From: Terriglobia bacterium | GTDB lineage: Bacteria > Acidobacteriota > Terriglobia > JAIQFV01 | Assembly (NCBI GenBank): GCA_028716525.1 | Contig: JAQUPQ010000017.1 | Location: 1 to 64,000, forward strand | Direction: 5' to 3' | Length of the DNA: 64,000 nt | Shown here: piece after piece, positions 17,411-24,792 of the stretch | Position numbering within the stretch: the stretch's first letter is position 1 | Layout: every line of letters begins with the position of its first letter | Position numbers and translations under genes: made by a program | Notes under the pieces: generated by a model | The model's input: the letters and a program-made list of their open reading frames with translations, nothing else | Told to the model about the DNA's origin: nothing | Databases searched by the model: none

Positions 17411-18061
17411 ATGATCACGCATCAAATGGAAGAGGTATTGGAAGCCATCTGGACCGCTGAAGAGCGCGGGGACACGCATCGCGAGAAAGTCGCCGCCATG
17501 GCCGTTCTGCCTTTGGAACAAACACTCCTGGATTCGCTCGTGGACGCGGGATGGATTCTCTCCGATGCCACCCATCTCAATTTCACCCCGGAAGGTCGCG
17601 GACGGGCCCGGGAAATCATTCGACGACACCGTCTGGCGGAGCGCTTGGTCATGGATGTTTTGGGAGTCGACATCCAAGAGGCGGAGGACAGCGCCTGCGA
17701 GTTTGAACACTCCCTGGCGTTGGGATTGGCGGACTCCATCTGCACCTTGCTGGGTCACCCCAACCGCTGCCCCCACGGGCGGGCGATTCCCGAAGGCCGT
17801 TGTTGCCAACAAGCGCAATCCGGCGTCACCGCGGTGGTGTTTCCACTCACGGCGCTTTCTCTGGGGGCTTCCGGACGTATCGCTTACATCAACACCCGGA
17901 ACTTTCCCCGTATTCAAAAGCTTTCAGCGTTCGGCGTCACACCCGGTGTCACGGTCAGGCTGTTTCAAAAATCCCCGTCTTACGTTCTCCAATGCGAAGA
18001 AACCCAAATCGCTTTGGAGGAGGAAATCGCCCGCGAAATTTTTGTGCGCCGTGCGGAATAG
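17411..18061 (+). CDS. DtxR-family metalloregulator with C-terminal FeoA-like domain
   Basis: 216 residues. The N-terminal winged helix is weakly conserved (MITHQMEEVLEAIWTAEERG), but the dimerisation and metal-binding part is clear: IIRRHRLAERLVMDVLGVD, SACEFEHSLALGLADSI and LGHPNRCPHGRAIP. A FeoA/SH3-like domain occupies the last 75 residues (LSAFGVTPGVTVRLFQKSP). GGAGG fixes the ATG. It probably senses Fe(II) or Mn(II) and may regulate the feoB operon it belongs to. The Cys pair in PEGRCCQQ is noteworthy. Confidence 0.88.
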   Translation: MITHQMEEVLEAIWTAEERGDTHREKVAAMAVLPLEQTLLDSLVDAGWILSDATHLNFTPEGRGRAREIIRRHRLAERLVMDVLGVDIQEAEDSACEFEHSLALGLADSICTLLGHPNRCPHGRAIPEGRCCQQAQSGVTAVVFPLTALSLGASGRIAYINTRNFPRIQKLSAFGVTPGVTVRLFQKSPSYVLQCEETQIALEEEIAREIFVRRAE

Positions 18062-18215
18062 GGATAATACGAGAAACGAGACGGGATTCTTGATTATTAA
18101 GGACGGACGAACAGAGACGGCCGGAGACGTGGAATATTCAAAAACGGGGCGGGTAACGACGGCACTTCTAACCGGGAGAGGATCCTGAAATCAACGAAGG
18201 CTCAAAAACTTTGCT

Positions 18216-18383
18216 TTACTTCTTCTTGTCCGAACCCTCTTCCCCATTTTTCATGGCATCCTTGAAATTCTTGATGCCTTCACCAATGCCGCGGCCGATT
18301 TCCGGTATTTTCTTGCCGCCAAAAATCAAGATGACAATGATGAGAATGAGGAGCAGTTCTGGAAGACCCAATTTTCCCGGCAT
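18216..18383 (-). CDS. tatA: Sec-independent translocase subunit TatA
   Basis: 55 residues. A short periplasmic N-terminus, a membrane helix ([20 protein letters not shown]), the [10 protein letters not shown] hinge and an amphipathic helix ([18 protein letters not shown]) define TatA/TatE, which forms the pore for folded proteins. AGGAGGA lies just upstream of the ATG. It stands alone, without tatB or tatC nearby. The amidase at 57750-59432 carries a twin-arginine signal and is a likely client. Confidence 0.93.
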   Translation of the reverse strand: MPGKLGLPELLLILIIVILIFGGKKIPEIGRGIGEGIKNFKDAMKNGEEGSDKKK

Positions 18384-18466
18384 ACTTCCTCCTGAGATGA
18401 CGCTTGAATTCTAGGGGAATCCTTCATCGAAGTCAAACGGTCAGCCCGGCACAACTTCATGCATGC

Positions 18467-18670
18467 TTATGCGACCGTCCTTACTTTCTTGTGTTCGATT
18501 TTCACCAAAGTCTGTAGGGCGTCGTTCACTGATTGAGAATCCGGAAAAACTCTTGCTAATTCCGGAGACAGGGCAACAAGGACTTTCATAAGGAAACCAG
18601 GAAGCTCAGGAGCTGGCCAACGATTCGGCGCCCTCAGAGATAATTCTTCTTGAAGGTCATAGTTTTTCAA
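18467..18670 (-). CDS. Small protein of unknown function
   Basis: 67 residues starting at TTG, with a strong AGGAGG eight bases upstream. The peptide is soluble, helical in appearance, and contains LPGFLMKVLVALSPELARVF. I do not recognise a family. It lies between tatA and the DMT permease on the same strand. The good ribosome binding site is the main argument that it is real. Confidence 0.5.
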   Translation of the reverse strand: MKNYDLQEELSLRAPNRWPAPELPGFLMKVLVALSPELARVFPDSQSVNDALQTLVKIEHKKVRTVA

Positions 18671-18729
18671 CTTCGTGGCCTCCTGGCTTCCTCATAGAAT
18701 AAAAACTCTTCAGGTTCCAGCTCTGGAGA

Positions 18730-19644
18730 TTAGGTCTCGGGAGCCTCCGGAACATCGAGAGGGGCGGAGGTGTTCGTCCGGCTGGATACCAAAATTCCGG
18801 CCAGAACCAAACTCGCCCCTATCGCAATGCCCCAAGAAACTCTTTCTTTCAACACCCAAGCACCCAGTAGAAGCGCCACCACCGGATAGATCAAAGAGAC
18901 GAAAGACATGTGGATGGCGCTCAAATGCTTCAATAAGTAAAAATAAATGGTGAAAGCAATCACCGATCCAAATATCGCCAGATAAAGAACGGCACCGACA
19001 TTTTTCATGCTCCAGTGGACCGGAGTTCCCCACTCCATCGCTCCTGCTCCCGCCAAAAGAATGGCACTTCCCAACAGCATGGCATAGAAATTCAGGACCA
19101 ACGTATGGAGGCTCTTTCCATGCTTCTTCAGATACACCAACGAGACGCTGGACCCAGCCGCTGCCAGAAGCATCCCGACAATGCCCCGACTGGAATTCGC
19201 CGTCGAGCGGATTTGATCGGAATAAATAAACACAATCCCGCCGAAGCCCAGAAAGATGCCGAACAGTTTCGCCCAAGTCAATCTTTCAAGATGCAGCCAG
19301 TAGTGGGCCAGCACAGCCACGAAGAAGGGATAGGCACAAAAAAGCACGGAAGCCAGACCGCTCGAAACGTACTGTTCCGACCAGTAAACCAACCCGTAGG
19401 AAATTCCAAAATTGACTGTCCCTACCAGCGCGATGACGCGCGCATCCGCCGGACTCAACCGCAGGCTTAACCTTTTCGACAACAGAACCGCCAGCAACAC
19501 CACAGCGGAAATCGCAAATCTCAATCCCGCGCCAAAAAGCGGCGGGACGCCTTCCAATCCCACCTTGATCCCCAGCCAAGTGGAGCCCCAGATCAGGCAT
19601 ATGATGGCATAGAGGGTGATACTCTTGAGACTGCCGGGTCGCAT
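18730..19644 (-). CDS. EamA/DMT-superfamily permease
   Basis: 304 residues with ten predicted membrane helices in two homologous halves. IICLIWGSTWLGIKVGLEGV at the N-terminus and MSFVSLIYPVVALLLGAWVL near the C-terminus are characteristic EamA blocks. Such proteins export amino acids or other small metabolites; the substrate cannot be inferred. Confidence 0.9.
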   Translation of the reverse strand: MRPGSLKSITLYAIICLIWGSTWLGIKVGLEGVPPLFGAGLRFAISAVVLLAVLLSKRLSLRLSPADARVIALVGTVNFGISYGLVYWSEQYVSSGLASVLFCAYPFFVAVLAHYWLHLERLTWAKLFGIFLGFGGIVFIYSDQIRSTANSSRGIVGMLLAAAGSSVSLVYLKKHGKSLHTLVLNFYAMLLGSAILLAGAGAMEWGTPVHWSMKNVGAVLYLAIFGSVIAFTIYFYLLKHLSAIHMSFVSLIYPVVALLLGAWVLKERVSWGIAIGASLVLAGILVSSRTNTSAPLDVPEAPET

Positions 19645-19831
19645 TCTATCTGCCTTTCAGGAGGCTGCAAGTCCAGGGCGTTCAAACATTCATGGCAAAA
19701 AATGACCGCACACCTTAAAATGTCATCAACACAATCGTTCTCACTTCAAAGGTCAAATGAAAAGCAGTGAATCACAAGGCGCGGAGATTTGTAAACCTCT
19801 TTTGCAACACCATTTGATCTAAGGCGGTCAC

Positions 19832-20620
19832 TTGCGAGCGACGGATTTTGAATTTCGTTATCGCTTTTTTGTCATTGTGCTGATTTATGGTCTCGGATTC
19901 TTGTTCAATGTCTTTGACCCGGTTAACGTCTCGGCCGCAGTGATCCAGGCGCTGGCGCGGTCGCGGCTCGAGTTCGATTTCAATCCGGCCAGGCTGTGGC
20001 TTCAATTGGCCTTCCTCGGCGGAAGCACGCTGATTTTTGTGGGGGCGGGGATTCGAACCTGGGCAACCGCTTATTTGAAGGCCGAAGTGGTGCACGATTC
20101 GCAGCTGCATTCTGAAGGATTGGTGGTCGACGGCCCCTTTCGCCACGTCCGAAACCCGCTTTATCTTTCCAATATTTTCTTGGCGCTCGGAATGGGAACC
20201 CTTGCCAGCCGCGCAGGCTTTGTTTTCATTGTGGCGGTCAACACCCTCTTTGTTTTTCGTTTAATCTGGAGAGAAGAGGCGGAGCTGTTGGCACAGCAGG
20301 GTGAATCGTTTCGGAGATTTTGTGCTGCCGTTCCGCGATTATGGCCGTCGTTCACGCCCCGGTGGCCTTCAAGCGCCATTCGCCCGGAGTGGGGTCAGGC
20401 CTTCGGCGCGGAAGTTCTTTTTTGGGTGTTTGGCGCCGCCTTGTTGTCTTTTGCAGTCACACTTCGGATGACGATTTTCTATGCCATTCTGATCTCAGCC
20501 TTTGTGTTTGATCTCATGGCGTATCTGCTGATCAAACGAACACGGATCAAGAAATCCAAGGTTGTGCAGAAATCAGGAAACACCGCTCGAGAGCAGCATA
20601 CGGACCAGAACGTCGGTTGA
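19832..20620 (+). CDS. Isoprenylcysteine carboxyl methyltransferase-family membrane protein
   Basis: 262 residues with about six hydrophobic segments. GPFRHVRNPLYLSNIFLALG followed by WREEAELLAQQGESFRRF matches the ICMT/phospholipid-methyltransferase fold, in which the RNP..L and E..L motifs bind S-adenosylmethionine. The bacterial substrate is usually unknown. The start is TTG at 19832 with AAGGCGG upstream. Confidence 0.82.
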   Translation: MRATDFEFRYRFFVIVLIYGLGFLFNVFDPVNVSAAVIQALARSRLEFDFNPARLWLQLAFLGGSTLIFVGAGIRTWATAYLKAEVVHDSQLHSEGLVVDGPFRHVRNPLYLSNIFLALGMGTLASRAGFVFIVAVNTLFVFRLIWREEAELLAQQGESFRRFCAAVPRLWPSFTPRWPSSAIRPEWGQAFGAEVLFWVFGAALLSFAVTLRMTIFYAILISAFVFDLMAYLLIKRTRIKKSKVVQKSGNTAREQHTDQNVG

Positions 20621-20660
20621 GGCGGGCGCACTGCTTCCCTCCGGTTCGGGGAGGACCTTT

Positions 20661-21083
20661 ATGCCGGAAAAAATCGAACAGGAAGTTCTAGAAGCCAACA
20701 AACGCTTCTATGATGCCTTGGAATCCCTGGATATTGACCAGATGGGCTCCATCTGGCTGCACGAATCCTGGGTAAAGTGTGTTCACCCCGGTTGGGGTCC
20801 CATTTCCGGTTGGGAGAACGTGCGCCAAAGCTGGGAGGCCATTTTTCAAAACACCCAAGCCATTCGGGTTCGATTGACCGGCCAATCCATCCGAATGATC
20901 GGCGATTTCGCCTGGGTGAGTTGCATTGAGAATATTGCCAATCGGCTCGATGCCTCTTTGGATGCCGCTGAAGCTTTTACGACCAACCTGTTTCTGCGCC
21001 GCGACAACCGGTGGTGGATCATCCTTCACCACTCCTCCCTGTTGCCGGCCATCAAACCGTTCTCCGAAATCACCATCCAGTAG
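20661..21083 (+). CDS. NTF2-like (SnoaL/DUF4440 type) protein
   Basis: 140 residues. An N-terminal helix (EQEVLEANKRFYDALESLDI), the conserved WVKCVHPGWGPISGWENV block and a strand with RWWIILHHSSLL fit the NTF2-like fold. Members bind or isomerise small molecules or serve as scaffolds; the function here is unknown. GGGGAGG precedes the ATG. Confidence 0.8.
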   Translation: MPEKIEQEVLEANKRFYDALESLDIDQMGSIWLHESWVKCVHPGWGPISGWENVRQSWEAIFQNTQAIRVRLTGQSIRMIGDFAWVSCIENIANRLDASLDAAEAFTTNLFLRRDNRWWIILHHSSLLPAIKPFSEITIQ

Positions 21084-21151
21084 AAGCGCCCATCGACTTA
21101 TTGCGATTGCAACTTTTTGCATCGTCCCTCCGTGGGAAGCCCGGTAACCCG

Positions 21152-21160
21152 TGCTATAAT
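21152..21160 (+). promoter_or_regulatory. Extended -10 promoter of the cysteine operon (probable)
   Basis: TGCTATAAT (21152-21160) is a consensus -10 hexamer with the TGn extension; no good -35 is visible. It would give a leader of about 100 bases before the cysM-like gene at 21269. I could not match that leader to a known riboswitch. Confidence 0.5.
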
Positions 21161-21268
21161 CAACAATTCAGATACCCCGTGAGAGAACGTTGAGCGGAAC
21201 GCCAAGCACCTCGCTTCGTTTAGGTTTCTGGAAGCAGAGATGTCTGAGGAGAGGTATTTAAGAAACGC

Positions 21269-22210
21269 ATGAACTCCGGCGCCGAATTGGATCGAAAGAG
21301 TGGACCCATGGACTTGATTTCCAGGATAGGCTCAACGCCTTTGGTTCGTTTGGGCAAAGTGGTCGGCGAAATACCCTCCGGCGTTGAAATTTATGGCAAG
21401 GCCGAGTGGTTCAACCCGGGTGGATCGGTCAAGGACCGCCCCGCATTGAACATGATTCTCGAAGGCGAACGCAGCGGCCAGCTGAAGCCCGGAAAGATCA
21501 TCCTGGATGCCACTTCCGGCAACACCGGCATCGCCTATGCCATGATCGGCGCTCTCAAGGGCTATCGAGTGCGATTGTGCATGCCGGAGAACGCTACGGC
21601 CGAACGTAAGCGGATCTTGAGCGCCTATGGCGCCGAGCTGGTGTTGACCAGTCCCATGGACGGCTCGGACGGTGCCATTCGCGCCGCCAAAAAGATGTAT
21701 GCAGAGAATCCCGAACTCTATTTTTATTCGGACCAGTACAGCAATGACGCCAATTGGAAGGCCCACTACCAAACCACCGCACCTGAAATTTGGGAGCAGA
21801 CGGAACATCGCATCACGCATTTTGTGGCGGGCCTGGGTACCAGCGGAACCTTTGTAGGGGCCGCACGTCGGCTCAAAGAATTCAACCCCAAGATCCAATG
21901 CATCGCGTTTCAGCCGGACTCACCGTTTCATGGCTTGGAAGGTTTAAAGTATATGGACACCGCCATGGTGCCGGCGATCTACGATCCCACAGTCGCCGAC
22001 CGTCAATTGCGCGTGACCACGGAGGCTGCCTACCGCATGGTCAAACGCGCGGCCCGCGAGGAAGGTTTATTCATTGGCGTCTCTGCCGGCGCCGCCATCG
22101 TGGCCTCTATCCAGGTGGCCCGGGAGCTGAAGTCGGGGGTGGTTGTCACGGTTTTGTGCGACAGTGCGGAAAAATATCTGACCGAACGATTTTGGGAAGA
22201 AGAGGATTGA
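21269..22210 (+). CDS. cysM: Cysteine synthase, CysM (O-phosphoserine/CysO type)-like
   Basis: 313 residues, fold-type II PLP enzyme. NPGGSVKDRPA holds the Schiff-base Lys, TSGNTGIAYA the substrate loop, THFVAGLGTSGT the phosphate-binding loop. MPENATAERKR and QYSNDANWKAHY resemble mycobacterial CysM, which uses O-phosphoserine and a thiocarboxylated carrier protein rather than O-acetylserine and sulfide. The adjacent JAMM protease and carrier/E1 genes support the carrier-dependent role. First gene of a three-gene operon; the next starts directly after its stop. Confidence 0.88.
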   Translation: MNSGAELDRKSGPMDLISRIGSTPLVRLGKVVGEIPSGVEIYGKAEWFNPGGSVKDRPALNMILEGERSGQLKPGKIILDATSGNTGIAYAMIGALKGYRVRLCMPENATAERKRILSAYGAELVLTSPMDGSDGAIRAAKKMYAENPELYFYSDQYSNDANWKAHYQTTAPEIWEQTEHRITHFVAGLGTSGTFVGAARRLKEFNPKIQCIAFQPDSPFHGLEGLKYMDTAMVPAIYDPTVADRQLRVTTEAAYRMVKRAAREEGLFIGVSAGAAIVASIQVARELKSGVVVTVLCDSAEKYLTERFWEEED

Positions 22211-22675
22211 GTGACTTTGCGATTGACCCGACAGGCTATTTCGGAAATCAAGGCCCACGGACGTGAGACCTATCCGCACGAGTGTTGTGGAGCGCTGGTA
22301 GGCACGCTGGAGGAGACCGGCCGAAAGATCGTTCATGAAGTGGTCCGCCTGCCCAACAGCTACACCACCGAGGTGGCCGTCGACCTCGGCATTTTGGAAA
22401 ATGAGCGCGGGACGCTCAACCGCTACATCATCGACCCCAAGGATTTGTATCAAACGGAAAAGGAAGCGCGCGCTCAAGGATGGTCGATCGTGGGATTCTA
22501 TCACTCCCATCCCGACCATCCGGCCGTGCCTTCGAAGTACGATTTAGGCGTCGCCAGCTCGGGATATTCCTACGTCATTGTTTCCGTCCCTCAAGGAATA
22601 CCCGCCGAGCTTCGCAGCTGGCAAACGGATGCGCCGCGCGAAGAGTTTTTGCCGGAGGTGGTTGAAGAAGCATGA
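22211..22675 (+). CDS. JAMM/Mov34 metalloprotease (Mec-like)
   Basis: 154 residues. The zinc-peptidase motif is complete: the Glu in YPHECCGALVGT, then GFYHSHPDHPAVPSKYDLG (H-x-H-x10-D with the conserved Ser). In mycobacteria the homologue Mec releases cysteine from CysO-cysteine; in Pseudomonas the QbsD homologue trims residues after the carrier's Gly-Gly. Both tasks would fit here because the carrier domain encoded next is not at a free C-terminus. The start is GTG 22211, abutting the cysM stop. Confidence 0.88.
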   Translation: MTLRLTRQAISEIKAHGRETYPHECCGALVGTLEETGRKIVHEVVRLPNSYTTEVAVDLGILENERGTLNRYIIDPKDLYQTEKEARAQGWSIVGFYHSHPDHPAVPSKYDLGVASSGYSYVIVSVPQGIPAELRSWQTDAPREEFLPEVVEEA

Positions 22676-22677
22676 AG

Positions 22678-22762
22678 AATGGGAAAAATGGGGACAGACA
22701 CCTGCCGCATGCCAATCCTGCCGATTGCAGCAAAAACGGTGTCTGTCCCCATTTTTCCCATT
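22678..22762. repeat. GGGGACAGACACC palindrome (REP-like, copy A)
   Basis: A perfect 25-base inverted repeat (22678-22702 and 22738-22762) with a 35-base loop; the arm core is ATGGGGACAGACACC. It begins two bases after the JAMM stop and ends just before the ribosome binding site of the fusion gene, so it occupies an operon junction. Further copies are at 38415-38488, 38965-39034 and, degenerate, 40291-40368. The form resembles REP elements mobilised by IS200-like (RAYT) transposases; no such gene is in the window. Confidence 0.85.
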
Positions 22763-22777
22763 TTCAGAGAGGAATCT

Positions 22778-24265
22778 ATGCCCGTTAAAATTTTGATCCC
22801 AACTCCCTTGCGCAGTTATGCCGGGAAGAAAGACGCCATTGAGGTCAGCGCCAAGACCGTCGATGAAGCCATAAAGTCTTTGATTGACCAACACGCGGAG
22901 CTGAAGGCCCATCTCCTCACCGAAAACGGAAAGTTGCGAAGTTTCATCAACGTCTACGTGAACGATGAGGACATCCGGTACTTGCAGAAAGAATCCACGC
23001 CGCTCCAAGGGAACGAGACCATTTCAATTATTCCTTCCATTGCGGGTGGATCGGCTGCGGCCAAGCCTCTGGCGCCGGTGTCGCAATCCATCGCTGAAGC
23101 CGCCAAACAATTGTCTCTCTCCAAGGAAGAAATCCTCCGCTACAGCCGTCACCTCATCATTCCCGAGGTCGCCATGGAGGGACAGCTCAGGCTGAAGGCG
23201 GCCAGAGTTCTGACCATTGGCGCCGGCGGACTGGGCGCCCCGTTGGGAATGTATCTCGCCGCGGCGGGCGTCGGCACGCTCGGCGTGGTGGATTTTGATG
23301 TGGTTGATTTCACAAATCTGCAGCGTCAGGTGATTCACTCCACACGCGATGTGGGTCGGCCGAAACTGGAGTCCGCCATGGAGCGACTGAAAGGAATCAA
23401 CCCCGAAATCAATATCGTGGGTTTCGAAACGCGCCTCAGCAGTCAAAACGCCCTGGAGATTTTTAAGGACTTTGACATCATCGTTGACGGCACGGACAAT
23501 TTTCCAACGCGCTATCTCGTGAATGACGCCTGTGTCCTGCTGGGCAAACCCAATGTGTACGGATCGATCTTCCGCTTTGAAGGGCAGGCCTCGGTATTCG
23601 GCATGCCGGATGCGCCGTGCTACCGCTGCCTGTATCCCGAGCCCCCCCCGCCCGGATTGGTGCCGAGTTGTGCTGAAGGCGGCGTATTGGGAATCCTGCC
23701 CGGCATCATCGGATGTATTCAAGCCAACGAAACCATCAAGCTCATTCTGGGCCAAGGTGAAACCCTGGCCGGAAGGCTCTTGTTGTTCGACGCTTTGCGC
23801 ATGAAGTTCCGCGAATTAAAACTTCGGAAGGATCCGGAATGCCCGGTTTGCGGGACACACCGTACCCTTCACCAGCTCATCGATTACGAACAATTCTGCG
23901 GAATCCCACAACAGCAAGCGAAGGAAAAAGAAATGTCCACTTCATCGGAACATGAAATCGACGCAGTGACTTTGAAGCACCAGCTGGATCAAAACGAGAA
24001 GATTTTTATTTTGGACGTGCGTGAACCTCACGAATTCCAAATCTGCCGCATCCCCAATTCCCATCTGATTCCACTGGGCGATTTGCCCTCGCGCATCAGC
24101 GAGCTCAACTCCGCCGATCTGATCGTTGCCCACTGCAAGAGCGGCATGCGCAGCGCCAAAGCCTGCGATTTCCTGCGCAAATCCGGTTTTACACGCGTGA
24201 AGAATCTGAAGGGCGGCATTCTCGCCTGGAGTGATCAGGTTGACCCCTCGGTTCCCAAGTACTGA
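22778..24265 (+). CDS. CysO/ThiS-like carrier fused to ThiF/MoeB-type E1 and rhodanese
   Basis: 495 residues in three parts. Residues 1-91 are a ubiquitin-like sulfur carrier ending IIPSIAGG, as in CysO. Residues 115-350 are a ThiF/MoeB adenylyltransferase with GAGGLGAP, DFTNLQRQ, zinc CxxC pairs (CYRC, CPVC) and the catalytic Cys in VPSCAEGG. The last 105 residues are a rhodanese with active-site HCKSGMRSAKA. It should adenylate and thiocarboxylate the carrier's Gly-Gly for the CysM-like enzyme, but that Gly-Gly is followed by SAAAKP and must be freed, presumably by the JAMM protease. AGAGAGGA precedes ATG 22778; upstream codons only translate the palindrome. Confidence 0.9.
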   Translation: MPVKILIPTPLRSYAGKKDAIEVSAKTVDEAIKSLIDQHAELKAHLLTENGKLRSFINVYVNDEDIRYLQKESTPLQGNETISIIPSIAGGSAAAKPLAPVSQSIAEAAKQLSLSKEEILRYSRHLIIPEVAMEGQLRLKAARVLTIGAGGLGAPLGMYLAAAGVGTLGVVDFDVVDFTNLQRQVIHSTRDVGRPKLESAMERLKGINPEINIVGFETRLSSQNALEIFKDFDIIVDGTDNFPTRYLVNDACVLLGKPNVYGSIFRFEGQASVFGMPDAPCYRCLYPEPPPPGLVPSCAEGGVLGILPGIIGCIQANETIKLILGQGETLAGRLLLFDALRMKFRELKLRKDPECPVCGTHRTLHQLIDYEQFCGIPQQQAKEKEMSTSSEHEIDAVTLKHQLDQNEKIFILDVREPHEFQICRIPNSHLIPLGDLPSRISELNSADLIVAHCKSGMRSAKACDFLRKSGFTRVKNLKGGILAWSDQVDPSVPKY

Positions 24266-24792
24266 AGTCCGGCGCCTCGGGACCATCGCCGCCCCCTATT
24301 TCCATTTCTAGACCAGCAATCACAAGGACCCGACGCGGTTTTTTCATCATCGTCTCCGTCCAACTAACTCTTTTTATTGCGGAGGGTCTATGAACGGAGG
24401 CCAGTGCGACAATTTCGTGTCTCGTTTATCAAATATATTTATTCACCGAGCCTACTCAAGCGAATGGTAAATCACGGCATCGGAATCAAGATTAACGAAC
24501 ACGCGGTTTGAATGGCACCCGGCACGGCTACAGCCCACTATTTTCATTTAGTCTGGGAGACTGTGACATTATCTTAATGATTTTAAGGTCTCATATCCAA
24601 AGTGCGCTGAGCCCAAAACAATCACTAATGCTTTGGGGCTGATTTGACGATAACCAGTAATAGTGGTTGCACTTGGAGGCGGAGGCACGACAAACCCACT
24701 CGCTCGAAATTCCAGGAAGAGTGCATAACGGAGCCAAAGGCTTCATGTGAGGGCATGGGCGCGGGATTCACGGCCGTGATTTGGTGAGGAAT
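24266..24792. other. Gene-poor spacer with one possible 26-residue ORF
   Basis: About 530 bases between the sulfur operon and the hybrid kinase. The only coding hint is ATG 24390 to TAA 24470 on the plus strand, 26 residues (MNGGQCDNFVSRL...), with a strong GGAGGG at 24381-24386. The peptide has no recognisable feature. No RNA gene or riboswitch was identified. Confidence 0.35.

Noticed and set aside
20044-20066. GGGATTCGAACCTGGG, resembling a tRNA T-arm on the minus strand
   Set aside because: It lies inside the methyltransferase gene and no acceptor, D-arm or anticodon arm can be drawn around it.
21161-21268. Riboswitch in the leader of the cysteine operon
   Set aside because: No SAM, SAH or other known aptamer core could be matched by eye.
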